From a virus: a stretch of 64,000 nt of DNA. The stretch spans positions 62,001 through 126,000 of IMG/VR virus record IMGVR_UViG_3300035698_017111. One strand, 5' to 3'. The position numbers and the translations under genes are program-made. Every line of letters begins with the position of its first letter. Position 1 is the first letter of the stretch. Positions 17,934 to 24,522 of the stretch are shown here, piece after piece. Under the pieces are notes generated by a model that was not told the DNA's origin, did not search any database, and saw only the letters and a list, made by a program, of their open reading frames with translations.

Positions 17934-18345
17934 AATTGATCCCATGTCTATGTCTACTGAAAGTTTGATAGATTTCTTCCTAGAGAAAAGTGATATCTCT
18001 ATAGAGGAGTTTTTATACCACGTTAATGATAAGAGAATGGTCTTCTACATAGAGGTGGTAAACTTCTTTCTATTAAACAACACCAATGATGATATGTGGT
18101 ATACGGTTGTCCATGAGGCAGAGCCAATAATTAAAGACATAGAAACGGATGAGGGGTCGAATTGGATCCTTCGAGAATTTATGATTGATTTGACACATTT
18201 GGTTGGTTACAGGGGAGAAGATTTGCAATTGCTCGTCTTCCCATTTGAGGATGAAGAAACCAATGAACTCTTCGGCTCTGCATTGAGAGACACAAAACCA
18301 GCACAATATTGGCATAATGGAGAGTTTGTTGGAGATAATCTTTAA
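17926..18345 (+). CDS. Hypothetical acidic protein
   Basis: 139 residues, overlapping the previous gene and converging with the leftward gene that follows (4-base overlap of the two stops). Acidic and helical, with hydrophobic segments such as VVNFFLLN but no clear membrane span. No family recognised. Coupled translation with 17415 suggests a common role. Confidence 0.65.
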   Translation: MNEIDPMSMSTESLIDFFLEKSDISIEEFLYHVNDKRMVFYIEVVNFFLLNNTNDDMWYTVVHEAEPIIKDIETDEGSNWILREFMIDLTHLVGYRGEDLQLLVFPFEDEETNELFGSALRDTKPAQYWHNGEFVGDNL

Positions 18346-18584
18346 TAAAGTATGGTCTGAATCTCTTCCTCCCAATTCGAACAATTAAAATGTTTTTCGC
18401 ACCTAAGACATTTGTGATCTCTGGATTCCCATTTATTTCTAAATAAAACAGCATATTTAACCATCCATTCAACAGCTGCTTCGTTATGGGTAAGTGTCCT
18501 TCCCATTTCGTTTTCTTTTTCAAGATAAGATGCGATCATGAATCTTTCGGTCTTTACGTATAATCTAAAGTCAATATATGTCAT
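18342..18584 (-). CDS. Hypothetical small protein with cysteine pair
   Basis: 80 residues read leftward; GGGAGGAATGTA precedes the ATG. CLRCEKHFNC near the C-terminus could bind a metal. Begins as a helical, charged segment. Divergent from the HNH gene at 18658, sharing about 70 bases of upstream DNA. Confidence 0.65.
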   Translation of the reverse strand: MTYIDFRLYVKTERFMIASYLEKENEMGRTLTHNEAAVEWMVKYAVLFRNKWESRDHKCLRCEKHFNCSNWEEEIQTILY

Positions 18585-18643
18585 TACATTCCTCCCACAC
18601 TAGTCTGTTCGATACAATATACAACAATACCTTTCTGGCTATG

Positions 18644-18650
18644 TCGTATA
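18644..18650 (+). promoter_or_regulatory. TCGTATA promoter-like motif before the HNH gene
   Basis: TCGTATAG ends 7 bases before the ATG at 18658, so if this is the -10 box the transcript would be nearly leaderless. No clear -35 box is seen at 17 bases. The same heptamer marks several other gene starts in the window. Confidence 0.35.
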
Positions 18651-18657
18651 GAAATAT

Positions 18658-19020
18658 ATGGCCAACAAAAGACAAAAGATTCCCAAACATGTTAAAGAGG
18701 AGGTCAGGCATAGACAGAAGTCTGGCTGTGTAACATGTATTGATCGTGGAATAATCTATCACCACGTTCATCCAGTATCTATGGGTGGGATGAATTCTCA
18801 TTACAACATAGTCCTCCTTTGCAAATCTTGCCATAACAAGATACATCTAGGTGACCTGCCTACCATCACTAGCGTACTGGAATACCTGTACTATCTCAAG
18901 CATAATTGCTTGCCAGATAGCCAAGAAGAAATCACGGAATTGGCAGAAACAATAAAGGTAGAACATGTCCCTATTTGGAATAGAGAAGAAGAGGACATTG
19001 ACAATGAACTGGTACGCTAA
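18658..19020 (+). CDS. HNH endonuclease
   Basis: 120 residues. CVTC, IIYHHVHPVSMGG, then NIVLLCKSCHNKIH give a zinc-bound HNH nuclease domain: the two CxxC pairs hold zinc, HH and the later N and H form the beta-beta-alpha metal active site. About 45 extra residues follow. It could be a free-standing homing endonuclease or a packaging/repair nuclease. No ribosome site precedes the ATG; the TCGTATA motif lies almost directly before it. The end overlaps the next gene by 17 bases. Confidence 0.8.
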   Translation: MANKRQKIPKHVKEEVRHRQKSGCVTCIDRGIIYHHVHPVSMGGMNSHYNIVLLCKSCHNKIHLGDLPTITSVLEYLYYLKHNCLPDSQEEITELAETIKVEHVPIWNREEEDIDNELVR

Positions 19021-19687
19021 AAAAATTGTAGATAAAGAAACACCCACAGACAATATCCCCGGTGGATTTGCTGATAATATGCCAGATGAGTCCTTTGACG
19101 AAGAACAAATTGCCAAGGGAATAAAGATAGAAATGGAACATGTTGATGATGTTGATCTAGCAAGAGAAATATCAAAGGACCATCTTAAAGAATTCCCTAA
19201 ATACTATAACGCTTTAGAAGAAATGGAAAAGAAACTAAAGAATGAAAAGAAAGCTTTTAATTTCAGAAGGATTGTTGCTCAAGAAGAATACGAGGGACAT
19301 TCTAGTGTTGTAGATAGTATGGAACTTGGTGGAGGGGACGGCCGTAAATTAGATCCTAAAACAAAGGTTCAAATAAATAATGAGTTAGATTCTAAATTCA
19401 TTCACTATCCTGGCACTAGTAAAACAATATTTTTCAAACAAATACCAATGGCAGATATCGAAAATATTATTGCCAAATACGGTGTGGTTCTTCTTCAAGA
19501 AGACAATACAAAATTGCAACTACTGTTTCTAAGTGGAGAAGATAGTTATGACTATTTTGATGCAGCATATGCCGACTCAAAGGATGGGGAGTCTGGATTC
19601 TATATCCCATTTGAGAACACAAGATTATATCTACATTGGACTCGTGTAGACAACGGAACATATTATATTAATGTTCGTCTTACCTAA
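19004..19687 (+). CDS. Hypothetical protein beginning with MNWYAKK motif
   Basis: 227 residues from ATG 19004, with AGAGGAC ahead of it inside the HNH gene. The very N-terminus is NWYAKK, a variant of the NWYR motif seen in six other proteins of the window. The first 80 residues are acidic and helical; the C-terminal half contains a beta-rich domain ending in FENTRLYLHWTRVDNGTYYI. No known family. Placing of the motif at residue 2 supports this start over a longer one at 18965. Confidence 0.7.
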   Translation: MNWYAKKIVDKETPTDNIPGGFADNMPDESFDEEQIAKGIKIEMEHVDDVDLAREISKDHLKEFPKYYNALEEMEKKLKNEKKAFNFRRIVAQEEYEGHSSVVDSMELGGGDGRKLDPKTKVQINNELDSKFIHYPGTSKTIFFKQIPMADIENIIAKYGVVLLQEDNTKLQLLFLSGEDSYDYFDAAYADSKDGESGFYIPFENTRLYLHWTRVDNGTYYINVRLT

Positions 19688-20152
19688 TTAACCCAAAAGA
19701 ACATAACAACCAGCACGTGGATGATTTGCGTAAATTTCTTCAATTTGCTGTGCTTTAATAATATGTGCTGGGTCAATTAATATTATTGGATTTTCATGTC
19801 TATGAAATGTACATCTTTCTACTTCTGATATTGGAATAATTCTCGATTTTTGATCTTCACTTATTTCAGATCTTTGATTTTCCATCATTCTAAATATGAG
19901 ATCTTTACAGTACATGTGTGTGGGGCCTATTAAATAACATTGTTTAAAATATGATAGTAACATAATGGCCAATGTTGTATTTCCCATTCTCCTTGGCAGT
20001 TTGGTTGCAATTGTCTTTAACTCCCTATCTGCACGAATAGGACCCAGATGTGCTATCTCTTTTGAAAGGTCACATTCTAAAATATACTCCACACATTCCA
20101 CTAAACCAGAAAATATACTAAACAATTTAGGATCTATTTTACCAAGTTCCAT
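19688..20152 (-). CDS. P-loop-like NTPase fragment with altered Walker A
   Basis: 154 residues, leftward; AAGGAGACG precedes the ATG. LPRRMGNTTLAIMLLSYF has the shape of a phage-type Walker A (R-x-x-GKTT) but with Asn where the catalytic Lys belongs, and IILIDPAH looks like a Walker B strand. The protein is shorter than a full ATPase. It may be a degenerate or regulatory relative of terminase/helicase-type ATPases. Converges with the gene at 19004. The altered lysine makes activity doubtful. Confidence 0.6.
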   Translation of the reverse strand: MELGKIDPKLFSIFSGLVECVEYILECDLSKEIAHLGPIRADRELKTIATKLPRRMGNTTLAIMLLSYFKQCYLIGPTHMYCKDLIFRMMENQRSEISEDQKSRIIPISEVERCTFHRHENPIILIDPAHIIKAQQIEEIYANHPRAGCYVLLG

Positions 20153-20282
20153 TTTTTCGTCTCCTTATACTGTTGTACTGTCATTAGTTTACATAGTACG
20201 ATTAGGATATACAAGTAAAATCGACAGCCAAGAAGGATTTTTTATGTTTTAAGCGGAATTTAGATTAAGTGAGGATAATACC

Positions 20283-20618
20283 ATGGCTTATGAAGACTAC
20301 AACCCACTAGAACAAGTTCTTGCTCAACAAAGAGACCAATATGCTGAAGAACTAAAAGCATTGAAAGGTCAACTACAGAACATAGGACTTTCAGAGATAC
20401 ATTACAAAATGGTAATAGAAGAATGTCAAAATGCTTTGAGCAAAATATTCAAAACAGCTTCTTCTGATTGTGATGAATACGATTTAAAAGATATTCGTGA
20501 AGAAATACAAAGAACTCTATCTGTTGTGAAAAGACAAGTGGAATTAGTGCAAGAAACAAAAGAAAAGGGATTTGATGCTGCATATGCATTTAATTTAAGA
20601 AGAACAAAAAAGGGTTAA
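20283..20618 (+). CDS. Hypothetical coiled-coil protein
   Basis: 111 residues with GTGAGGATAATACC ahead of the ATG. Long charged helices with heptad spacing (QQRDQYAEELKALKGQLQ; EEIQRTLSVVKRQVELVQE) predict a coiled coil. No family recognised. The stop overlaps the convergent gene's end by 4 bases. Confidence 0.65.
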   Translation: MAYEDYNPLEQVLAQQRDQYAEELKALKGQLQNIGLSEIHYKMVIEECQNALSKIFKTASSDCDEYDLKDIREEIQRTLSVVKRQVELVQETKEKGFDAAYAFNLRRTKKG

Positions 20619-20893
20619 AGGTCCCATTCTTTTTTACCCATAAAATCAATTGCCTCATCCTCTGAGTCAAACATAAAATCCTGACGTATCATTCCCTCAT
20701 CATCATATTCTGTTGTATAGAACGCAAACGATGTCTTAATCTTCCCATCTGTTTCATCTTCACGCATTTCGTATATAACCGAGACAATGGTTGTTCTAAC
20801 AAAAGAAATAATATCTAGATTCTCATTGTCATAATCTGGAATCCAAACTTCATCACCTATATCGTAAATGGGTTTTTCTCCAGATATCCGCAT
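20615..20893 (-). CDS. Hypothetical acidic protein
   Basis: 92 residues leftward from the ATG at 20893 (AGGGA 7 bases before it). The frame stays open to an ATG at 20965, which has no ribosome site. The protein has IGDEVWIPDYDNENLDIISF, an SH3-like strand order, and an acidic C-terminal half (FDSEDEAIDFMGKKEW). Unknown function. Lies downstream of the release factor gene on the same strand. Confidence 0.55.
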   Translation of the reverse strand: MRISGEKPIYDIGDEVWIPDYDNENLDIISFVRTTIVSVIYEMREDETDGKIKTSFAFYTTEYDDEGMIRQDFMFDSEDEAIDFMGKKEWDL

Positions 20894-21099
20894 AATGCAT
20901 TCCCTATTGATAAAAATTATAGGAGTGGTTGACTTCGGGTTTGTAACCTGACACCTAACGCTCATGGCGTGAGGACGTTCTGGCCTTGGGTATGATCCTC
21001 ACCAGATTTTTCAGCCCGTACTTCAGTTGTTACAATTTGAGGCTACCCTTTTCTCATACTCAGTACGATTAATTACGTACAGCAACCACTCCCATTTTC

Positions 21100-21808
21100 T
21101 TATACGACATTGTATATCTTGTCGAGATCTCCCCTAAGGAATTTCGCTAAAGAAAACTTACCTTCAGGACACTCAACACGATCTCTTCTATAGTTATAGT
21201 TTCTATTATAACCACCACGTTTTCCTTTATTTTGATTCTGAGAGTCATATTGTCCCTTGATGTCTGTGTGTTTTTTCTTCTCACTAATCACAGACATTTT
21301 CTTGGATAGTCGTTCAAAAGCTATCTCTTTGTTTTTTCTCTGATCACGAGTATCACAACATTCAACGGTTATTCCGTCGTATTGCAAACGAACACCAGAG
21401 AGAGTTTTATTTCTTTTCTGTCCACCACAACCAGAATCCTTATAGTACGTAACCCTAACCTTTGATTTATCAATAGTGTTCTCTTCGACTCTATTCTTTT
21501 CGACAAGAACGACATTGATCAAAGAAGTTTGGACCCGGCCACGAGTCTCCGTTGGAGGGACTCTCTGGACACGGTGAACTCCAGGCTCTCTTCAGAACCA
21601 GTCTCTACATCCAGGTCCAGTTAATTCTAATTCTGTTTGTTTTGCGGTTTGAGACACAACACGGGCTTTAATGTTATGTTTTGCAGCATGCTTCAGGTAA
21701 GCCTTGAGTAGGTCCTGAGCAAATAGGCGGGAATCCTGACCTCCCTCACCAGGCAAGATTCGAAGATAGAGGGGGCTAAAGACAACTCCTTTTCGTTTGT
21801 GTTTTCAT
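21100..21808 (-). CDS. RF1-type peptide chain release factor, expressed only by recoding (+1 frameshift at UAG and in-frame UGA)
   Basis: Leftward gene starting at ATG 21808 with AAGGAGAG in front. Ten codons (MKTQTKRSCL) are followed by UAG at 21778-21776. A +1 shift there opens a frame that is clearly a class I release factor: ILPGEGGQDSRLFAQDLLKAY, then GVHRVQRVPPTETRGRVQTS, then SGCGGQKRNKTLSGVRL, then TRDQRKNKEIAFERL. GGQ is the peptidyl-tRNA hydrolysis loop; PPT fits the PxT codon-reading motif of RF1 (UAA and UAG), not the SPF of RF2. At 21594-21592 a UGA interrupts this frame, in register with a normal residue of the family. The total is about 235 residues; the N-terminal domain 1 of bacterial RF1 (about 360 residues) is missing. 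If UGA is not read, only an N-terminal piece is made. A pseudogene or sequencing error is the main alternative, but the frameshift signal is well formed. Confidence 0.8.
21774..21793 (-). promoter_or_regulatory. RF2-like programmed +1 frameshift site, with UAG in place of UGA
   Basis: Read leftward: AAAAGGAGTTGTCTTTAGC. The E. coli prfB site is AGGGGGTATCTTTGAC; the two align without gaps as AGGrrr-UrU-CUU-stop-C, including the internal Shine-Dalgarno element three bases before the CUU slip codon. Here the stop is UAG, the codon read by RF1-type factors, matching the RF1-type motif of the protein encoded downstream. Confidence 0.8.
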
Positions 21809-21906
21809 AATTACTCTCCTTTTTAGTATTTCTCATATCAATACGATTTTCTTTATGCAAATACCTCGTTACATGATTTATCGTATACTACAGGATGGAG
21901 AACGAT

Positions 21907-22371
21907 ATGACAAGTGAAAAATGGGAACCACTGAAAGATTTAGGACTCGATACTAATCCATGCCAAGAATGTGGTGGACGATGCTGTAAAGAAGGAGTCC
22001 ATATAGAACAAGGGAAATTCGTTCCTGGTCTAACGGAGCAAAGCATTAGATGGGCAGAGTGTTGGGAAGGTGTTGAAACATATGTGTACTCTACTCAACT
22101 TGGAAAGCTTTGGGGAATCAAGATACCAAAACTACAATGTAAACATATTGGCCAAGACGGTGGTTGTTCAATACACGAGAACAAACCACCTGCCTGTAGG
22201 GAATACTTCGGCTTGAAGCCAACTGGACCAGATCCAGACTGTCTTTTGATTCGTGAACTATTACGACAAGACAAAGTCCCATACGAAGATTGGGTAAAAC
22301 AACTTTGGCCAAAAGGATTACCACTGACCAAATGGTTGAAAGAGTTAGGAATTGTTCTTATACCGAAATGA
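21907..22371 (+). CDS. YkgJ-family CxxCxxxCC metal-cluster protein
   Basis: 154 residues from ATG 21907 (GGAGAACGAT ahead; ATG 21895 also possible). CQECGGRCC near the N-terminus and later CKHI, CSIHENKPPACREY reproduce the cysteine pattern of the YkgJ/UPF0153 family, thought to bind zinc or an iron-sulfur cluster. Biochemical role unknown. A TCGTATA motif at 21881-21887 may be its promoter. Its end overlaps the convergent gene 22358-22534. Confidence 0.8.
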   Translation: MTSEKWEPLKDLGLDTNPCQECGGRCCKEGVHIEQGKFVPGLTEQSIRWAECWEGVETYVYSTQLGKLWGIKIPKLQCKHIGQDGGCSIHENKPPACREYFGLKPTGPDPDCLLIRELLRQDKVPYEDWVKQLWPKGLPLTKWLKELGIVLIPK

Positions 22372-22534
22372 TTTCAACTCTTTTGCCAATATCTACAAGA
22401 ATAACCTCTCCACCCTTATAGACATCTTTCTGTAGACTCACAACTGGTGTTATTCCCCAGTCCTGATCAAAACAGACGACTTCGGTTTCTTCATCTTCAT
22501 TTTGAAGCAATTCAATAAGTTGTTTAACTTTCAT
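22358..22534 (-). CDS. Hypothetical small protein
   Basis: 58 residues leftward from ATG 22534, with AGGAATAGACAA ahead. The layout (QLIELLQNEDEETEVV, then GGEVILVDIG) is like small phage proteins of unknown role whose first helix is followed by a hydrophobic strand. The frame stays open further upstream but that part lies in the next gene. Confidence 0.6.
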   Translation of the reverse strand: MKVKQLIELLQNEDEETEVVCFDQDWGITPVVSLQKDVYKGGEVILVDIGKRVEIISV

Positions 22535-22544
22535 TTGTCTATTC

Positions 22545-22889
22545 CTATTCCATGTATAGTAGAAGATATCCAGGATCTTCTGTTGTTTCTGATATTTCAG
22601 CTGCGTGAGAAAAAGCTGCGTAAAGCACATCGTGAAGTTGAACTGGAGAACCAGAGAGTCTCTCTTTGTAGTCTTCCAGTTTGTCTGGCATCCAAAACAG
22701 ATACTCAGAAGTTTCTGAATGAACAAACGTGGCATTTTGTTTCAGCCAATTTTCTATCTTGGCTTTGTCATCGGGTCCAAGGACATTAAACAATTCGCCA
22801 AGACTAAACTCATATAGATTTCTTGATCGAAATGTCATGACTCTTTCGTTCTCATCACCAGAATCAAGCGTTACAGATATTTCGTCCAT
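22545..22889 (-). CDS. Hypothetical acidic protein
   Basis: 114 residues leftward with AAGGTGG before the ATG. Acidic, mixed fold, with a helix DKAKIENWLKQN and a C-terminal helical stretch. No family seen. Its start lies inside the end of the upstream gene (26-base overlap), so the two are translated together. Confidence 0.65.
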   Translation of the reverse strand: MDEISVTLDSGDENERVMTFRSRNLYEFSLGELFNVLGPDDKAKIENWLKQNATFVHSETSEYLFWMPDKLEDYKERLSGSPVQLHDVLYAAFSHAAEISETTEDPGYLLLYME

Positions 22890-23100
22890 CTTTATCCACC
22901 TTTCTATTCCATTCTAAGTATATACCAGTCTCATATCGAAGAAACTTGAAAGGGAAGAAGACATACGAACATGGTGTGTATTGTTTCTTCTTTCTATCGC
23001 CACGACTAGTACCCACACACAGAACTGGAATCCAATAAATACACTTCTTGCATGTGCAATCACTTCTTTTCGGCCATATCATATCACCTGAAAATCTCAT
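22864..23100 (-). CDS. Hypothetical protein with CxxC metal-binding-like motif
   Basis: 78 residues leftward; GAGGGTTGACAA precedes the ATG. CTCKKCIYWIPVLCVG near residues 15-30 resembles a small zinc site. Basic overall, with aromatic segments (YVFFPFKFLRYE). First gene of the leftward group that starts from the palindromic promoter region at 23122-23139. Confidence 0.65.
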   Translation of the reverse strand: MRFSGDMIWPKRSDCTCKKCIYWIPVLCVGTSRGDRKKKQYTPCSYVFFPFKFLRYETGIYLEWNRKVDKDGRNICNA

Positions 23101-23121
23101 TTGTCAACCCTCTTACTCCAC

Positions 23122-23139
23122 TATACGACAAATCGTATA
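23122..23139. promoter_or_regulatory. Divergent promoter/operator palindrome TATACGA-CAAA-TCGTATA
   Basis: A perfect 7-bp inverted repeat with 4-base spacer lies between divergent genes (23100 leftward, 23171 rightward). Each arm reads TCGTATA toward its gene, the motif found at many gene starts here. It could be two back-to-back -10 boxes or a dimeric operator. Confidence 0.5.
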
Positions 23140-23170
23140 ATGACAATAAATATACACGAAAGGAAGAAAA

Positions 23171-23590
23171 ATGGTATTTAACCTGAAAGCAGAAAAGGGT
23201 AAGAAAGTATTCCTTGGTGGAACATGTAATGAATCTACCTGGAGAGATGATCTGATTCCAGATCTGGAAATCGATTTCTTTGACCCAGTTGTTGACGATT
23301 GGGATGACGCAGCATATAAGATAGAGTTGAAGGAAAGAGAAACATGTAATTTCTGCCTCTATGTTATTACGCCAAAAATGACTGGAGTCTATTCTATTGC
23401 TGAAGTTGTTGATGATTCGAACAAAAGACCAAAGAAGACCGTATTCTGTTTTCTGAAAAAAGATGGTGATAAAACGTTTGACAAAGGACAGGTCAAGTCG
23501 TTAGAGTCAGTACAGAAGATGGTTGTCGATAACGGTGGACAGTCTTTTGAGTCGTTGGAAGAAGTGGCCAAGCATCTAAACTCTCAGTAA
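23171..23590 (+). CDS. Nucleoside 2-deoxyribosyltransferase-like protein
   Basis: 139 residues; GAAAGGAAG precedes the ATG. KVFLGGTCNESTWRDDLIP, FFDPVVDDWDD, LYVITPKMTGVYSIAEVVDDS and the following KKTVFCFL strand match the order of the Nuc_deoxyri_tr2-type family: first strand with glycines and WR, the DPV-x-D-W block, and a strand with a glutamate near the ribosyl site. Probably acts on nucleosides or nucleotides; the substrate cannot be read from the sequence. Confidence 0.75.
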   Translation: MVFNLKAEKGKKVFLGGTCNESTWRDDLIPDLEIDFFDPVVDDWDDAAYKIELKERETCNFCLYVITPKMTGVYSIAEVVDDSNKRPKKTVFCFLKKDGDKTFDKGQVKSLESVQKMVVDNGGQSFESLEEVAKHLNSQ

Positions 23591-23610
23591 TTTTGGCCGA
23601 AAGATTTTTC

Positions 23611-23639
23611 TTGACTTGTAGTTCACTGTCGTATATAAA
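23611..23639 (+). promoter_or_regulatory. Sigma70-like promoter P1 of the tRNA region
   Basis: TTGACT (23611-23616), 17-base spacer, TATAAA (23634-23639), with TCGTATA overlapping the -10 region. A GGCC element lies 15 bases upstream of the -35 box. Confidence 0.65.
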
Positions 23640-23693
23640 GAACTGTAGATTGAGTGAAGGAAAAAAAGTTACGGCCAAAAGAGGAATTAGTAC

Positions 23694-23722
23694 TTGACTT
23701 GCCGTATAGAAAGTGTTACACT
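23694..23722 (+). promoter_or_regulatory. Sigma70-like promoter P2 of the tRNA region
   Basis: TTGACT (23694-23699), 17-base spacer, TACACT (23717-23722). GGCCAAAAG lies 21 bases ahead of the -35 box. Transcription would begin about ten bases before the structured segment at 23741. Confidence 0.6.
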
Positions 23723-23740
23723 CAATGAAGTAAAAGATTT

Positions 23741-23826
23741 AGCCAGAACTTGAAGCTGTTACAGCTTATGCAAAAAGCACTGCCCTCAATAAAGGGCGGT
23801 ACACAACAACTTCTAAGAACCTGGCT
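23741..23826 (+). ncRNA. Candidate structured leader RNA
   Basis: Between P2 and the first tRNA a multi-branch fold can be drawn by hand: AGCCAG (23741-23746) with CTGGCT (23821-23826), GAAG with CTTC inside it, a perfect hairpin AAGCTG-TTA-CAGCTT, and GCCCT with AGGGC. It is not a tRNA (no T-loop). It may be a leader, a small RNA, or a processing signal. The stretch 23827-23915 shows no gene. Confidence 0.35.
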
Positions 23827-23915
23827 TTAAAATTTATAGGAAGGGGCAGGAGATAGGGATGACAGGTAAAGGATAGAGTCCTCGGACTAAATTTTGACTG
23901 GAACGGATAGTCATT

Positions 23916-23989
23916 ACAGTGATAGCTCATTTTGGTAGAGCATCGGCCTTCAACGCCGGTTGTTATAGGTTCAATTCCTATTCACCCAA
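23916..23989 (+). tRNA. tRNA with anticodon UCA (opal-reading, tRNA-Trp-like), imperfect acceptor stem
   Basis: D stem GCTC/GAGC with GG in the loop, anticodon stem TCGGC/GCCGG with the 7-base loop CTTCAAC (anticodon TCA at 23950-23952), variable TTGTT, T stem ATAGG/CCTAT with loop TTCAATT. The body resembles bacterial tRNA-Trp (CCA changed to UCA). Only the inner four acceptor pairs form (GTGA/TCAC); the outer three (A-A, C-C, A-C) do not pair, and no CCA follows position 73. It could decode UGA, as suppressor tRNAs of other phages do, or be a tRNA-like RNA with another role such as Y RNA for the Ro60-like protein downstream. Confidence 0.7.
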
Positions 23990-24056
23990 ACAAACTGACT
24001 CTCAATAATCCAGTCTATTAATTTTAAATAAAATAAAGAAAGAGAGAAACAAGCAA

Positions 24057-24260
24057 ATGGCAGACAAAACACCGAGTCAATTAGTTGTGTACGAGGGTGA
24101 AGACGAAGTACTTGTTACTACACTTGAAAATGAACACATTCTAATTCAAGAATTTTTCGAAGAAGGTGAAAGAGACAAAGAAGATTATGGACGAACTGTT
24201 ACAAATTTCGAATCTGTTGTCCATATCGAAACTGGTCTGTTGCAAGTTAGCACATGTTAA
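24057..24260 (+). CDS. Hypothetical small acidic protein
   Basis: 67 residues between the two tRNA genes; AAAGAGAGAAAC lies ahead of the ATG. Acidic with beta-strand-like segments (LVVYEGEDEVLVTTLENEHILI). No family recognised. Its position inside the tRNA transcript suggests expression together with them. Confidence 0.55.
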   Translation: MADKTPSQLVVYEGEDEVLVTTLENEHILIQEFFEEGERDKEDYGRTVTNFESVVHIETGLLQVSTC

Positions 24261-24290
24261 AGGTTTTGCTAGGAACGGCACGTTGATACA

Positions 24291-24363
24291 GACAAAATAG
24301 CTCAGCTGGTAGAGCTGTTGGTATTCTAACCAATAGGCGTAGGTTCAATTCCTACTCTTGTCA
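24291..24363 (+). tRNA. tRNA-Arg (UCU) candidate with an 8-base anticodon loop
   Basis: Acceptor GACAAAA/TCTTGTC pairs except for one A-C mismatch. D stem GCTC/GAGC with GG in the loop, T stem GTAGG/CCTAC with TTCAATT. The anticodon stem GTTGG/CCAAT leaves an 8-base loop TATTCTAA; taking the U before and AA after, the anticodon is TCT (24325-24327), which reads AGA. The extra base makes the loop one longer than normal. Reading it as a 6-base loop with an added T-A pair is also possible. Discriminator A is followed by CC but no A. Confidence 0.75.
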
Positions 24364-24400
24364 CCTTTACTCAACTGGTAATCACCCTAGCAATTAAAAC

Positions 24401-24432
24401 AAGGCCCCTCAAACGAGGGGTCTTATTTTTTC
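24401..24432 (+). terminator. Rho-independent terminator after the tRNA region
   Basis: AAGGCCCCTC (24401-24410) pairs with GAGGGGTCTT (24415-24424), one G-U pair, loop AAAC, followed by ATTTTTTC. Confidence 0.85.
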
Positions 24433-24455
24433 TTTAAGTTTCTCAGCCAAAAGAC

Positions 24456-24484
24456 TTGACATTGACCACACAATATGTTTAGAT
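24456..24484 (+). promoter_or_regulatory. Sigma70-like promoter for the Ro60-like/ARPP operon
   Basis: TTGACA (24456-24461), 17-base spacer, TTAGAT (24479-24484), just behind the terminator and 39 bases before the ATG at 24523. Confidence 0.6.
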
Positions 24485-24522
24485 GAAATCTGTGGCAAGA
24501 CATAAAGGAAAGGAATACCACA

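Noticed and set aside
20966-21099. tRNA or further gene between the release factor gene and 20893
   Set aside because: No cloverleaf or open frame with a ribosome site could be drawn; the stretch appears non-coding.
24322-24329. Reading the second tRNA as an amber (CUA) suppressor
   Set aside because: Placing CUA at 34-36 breaks two of five anticodon-stem pairs; UCU with an eight-base loop keeps all five. Amber reading is left only as a remote possibility.
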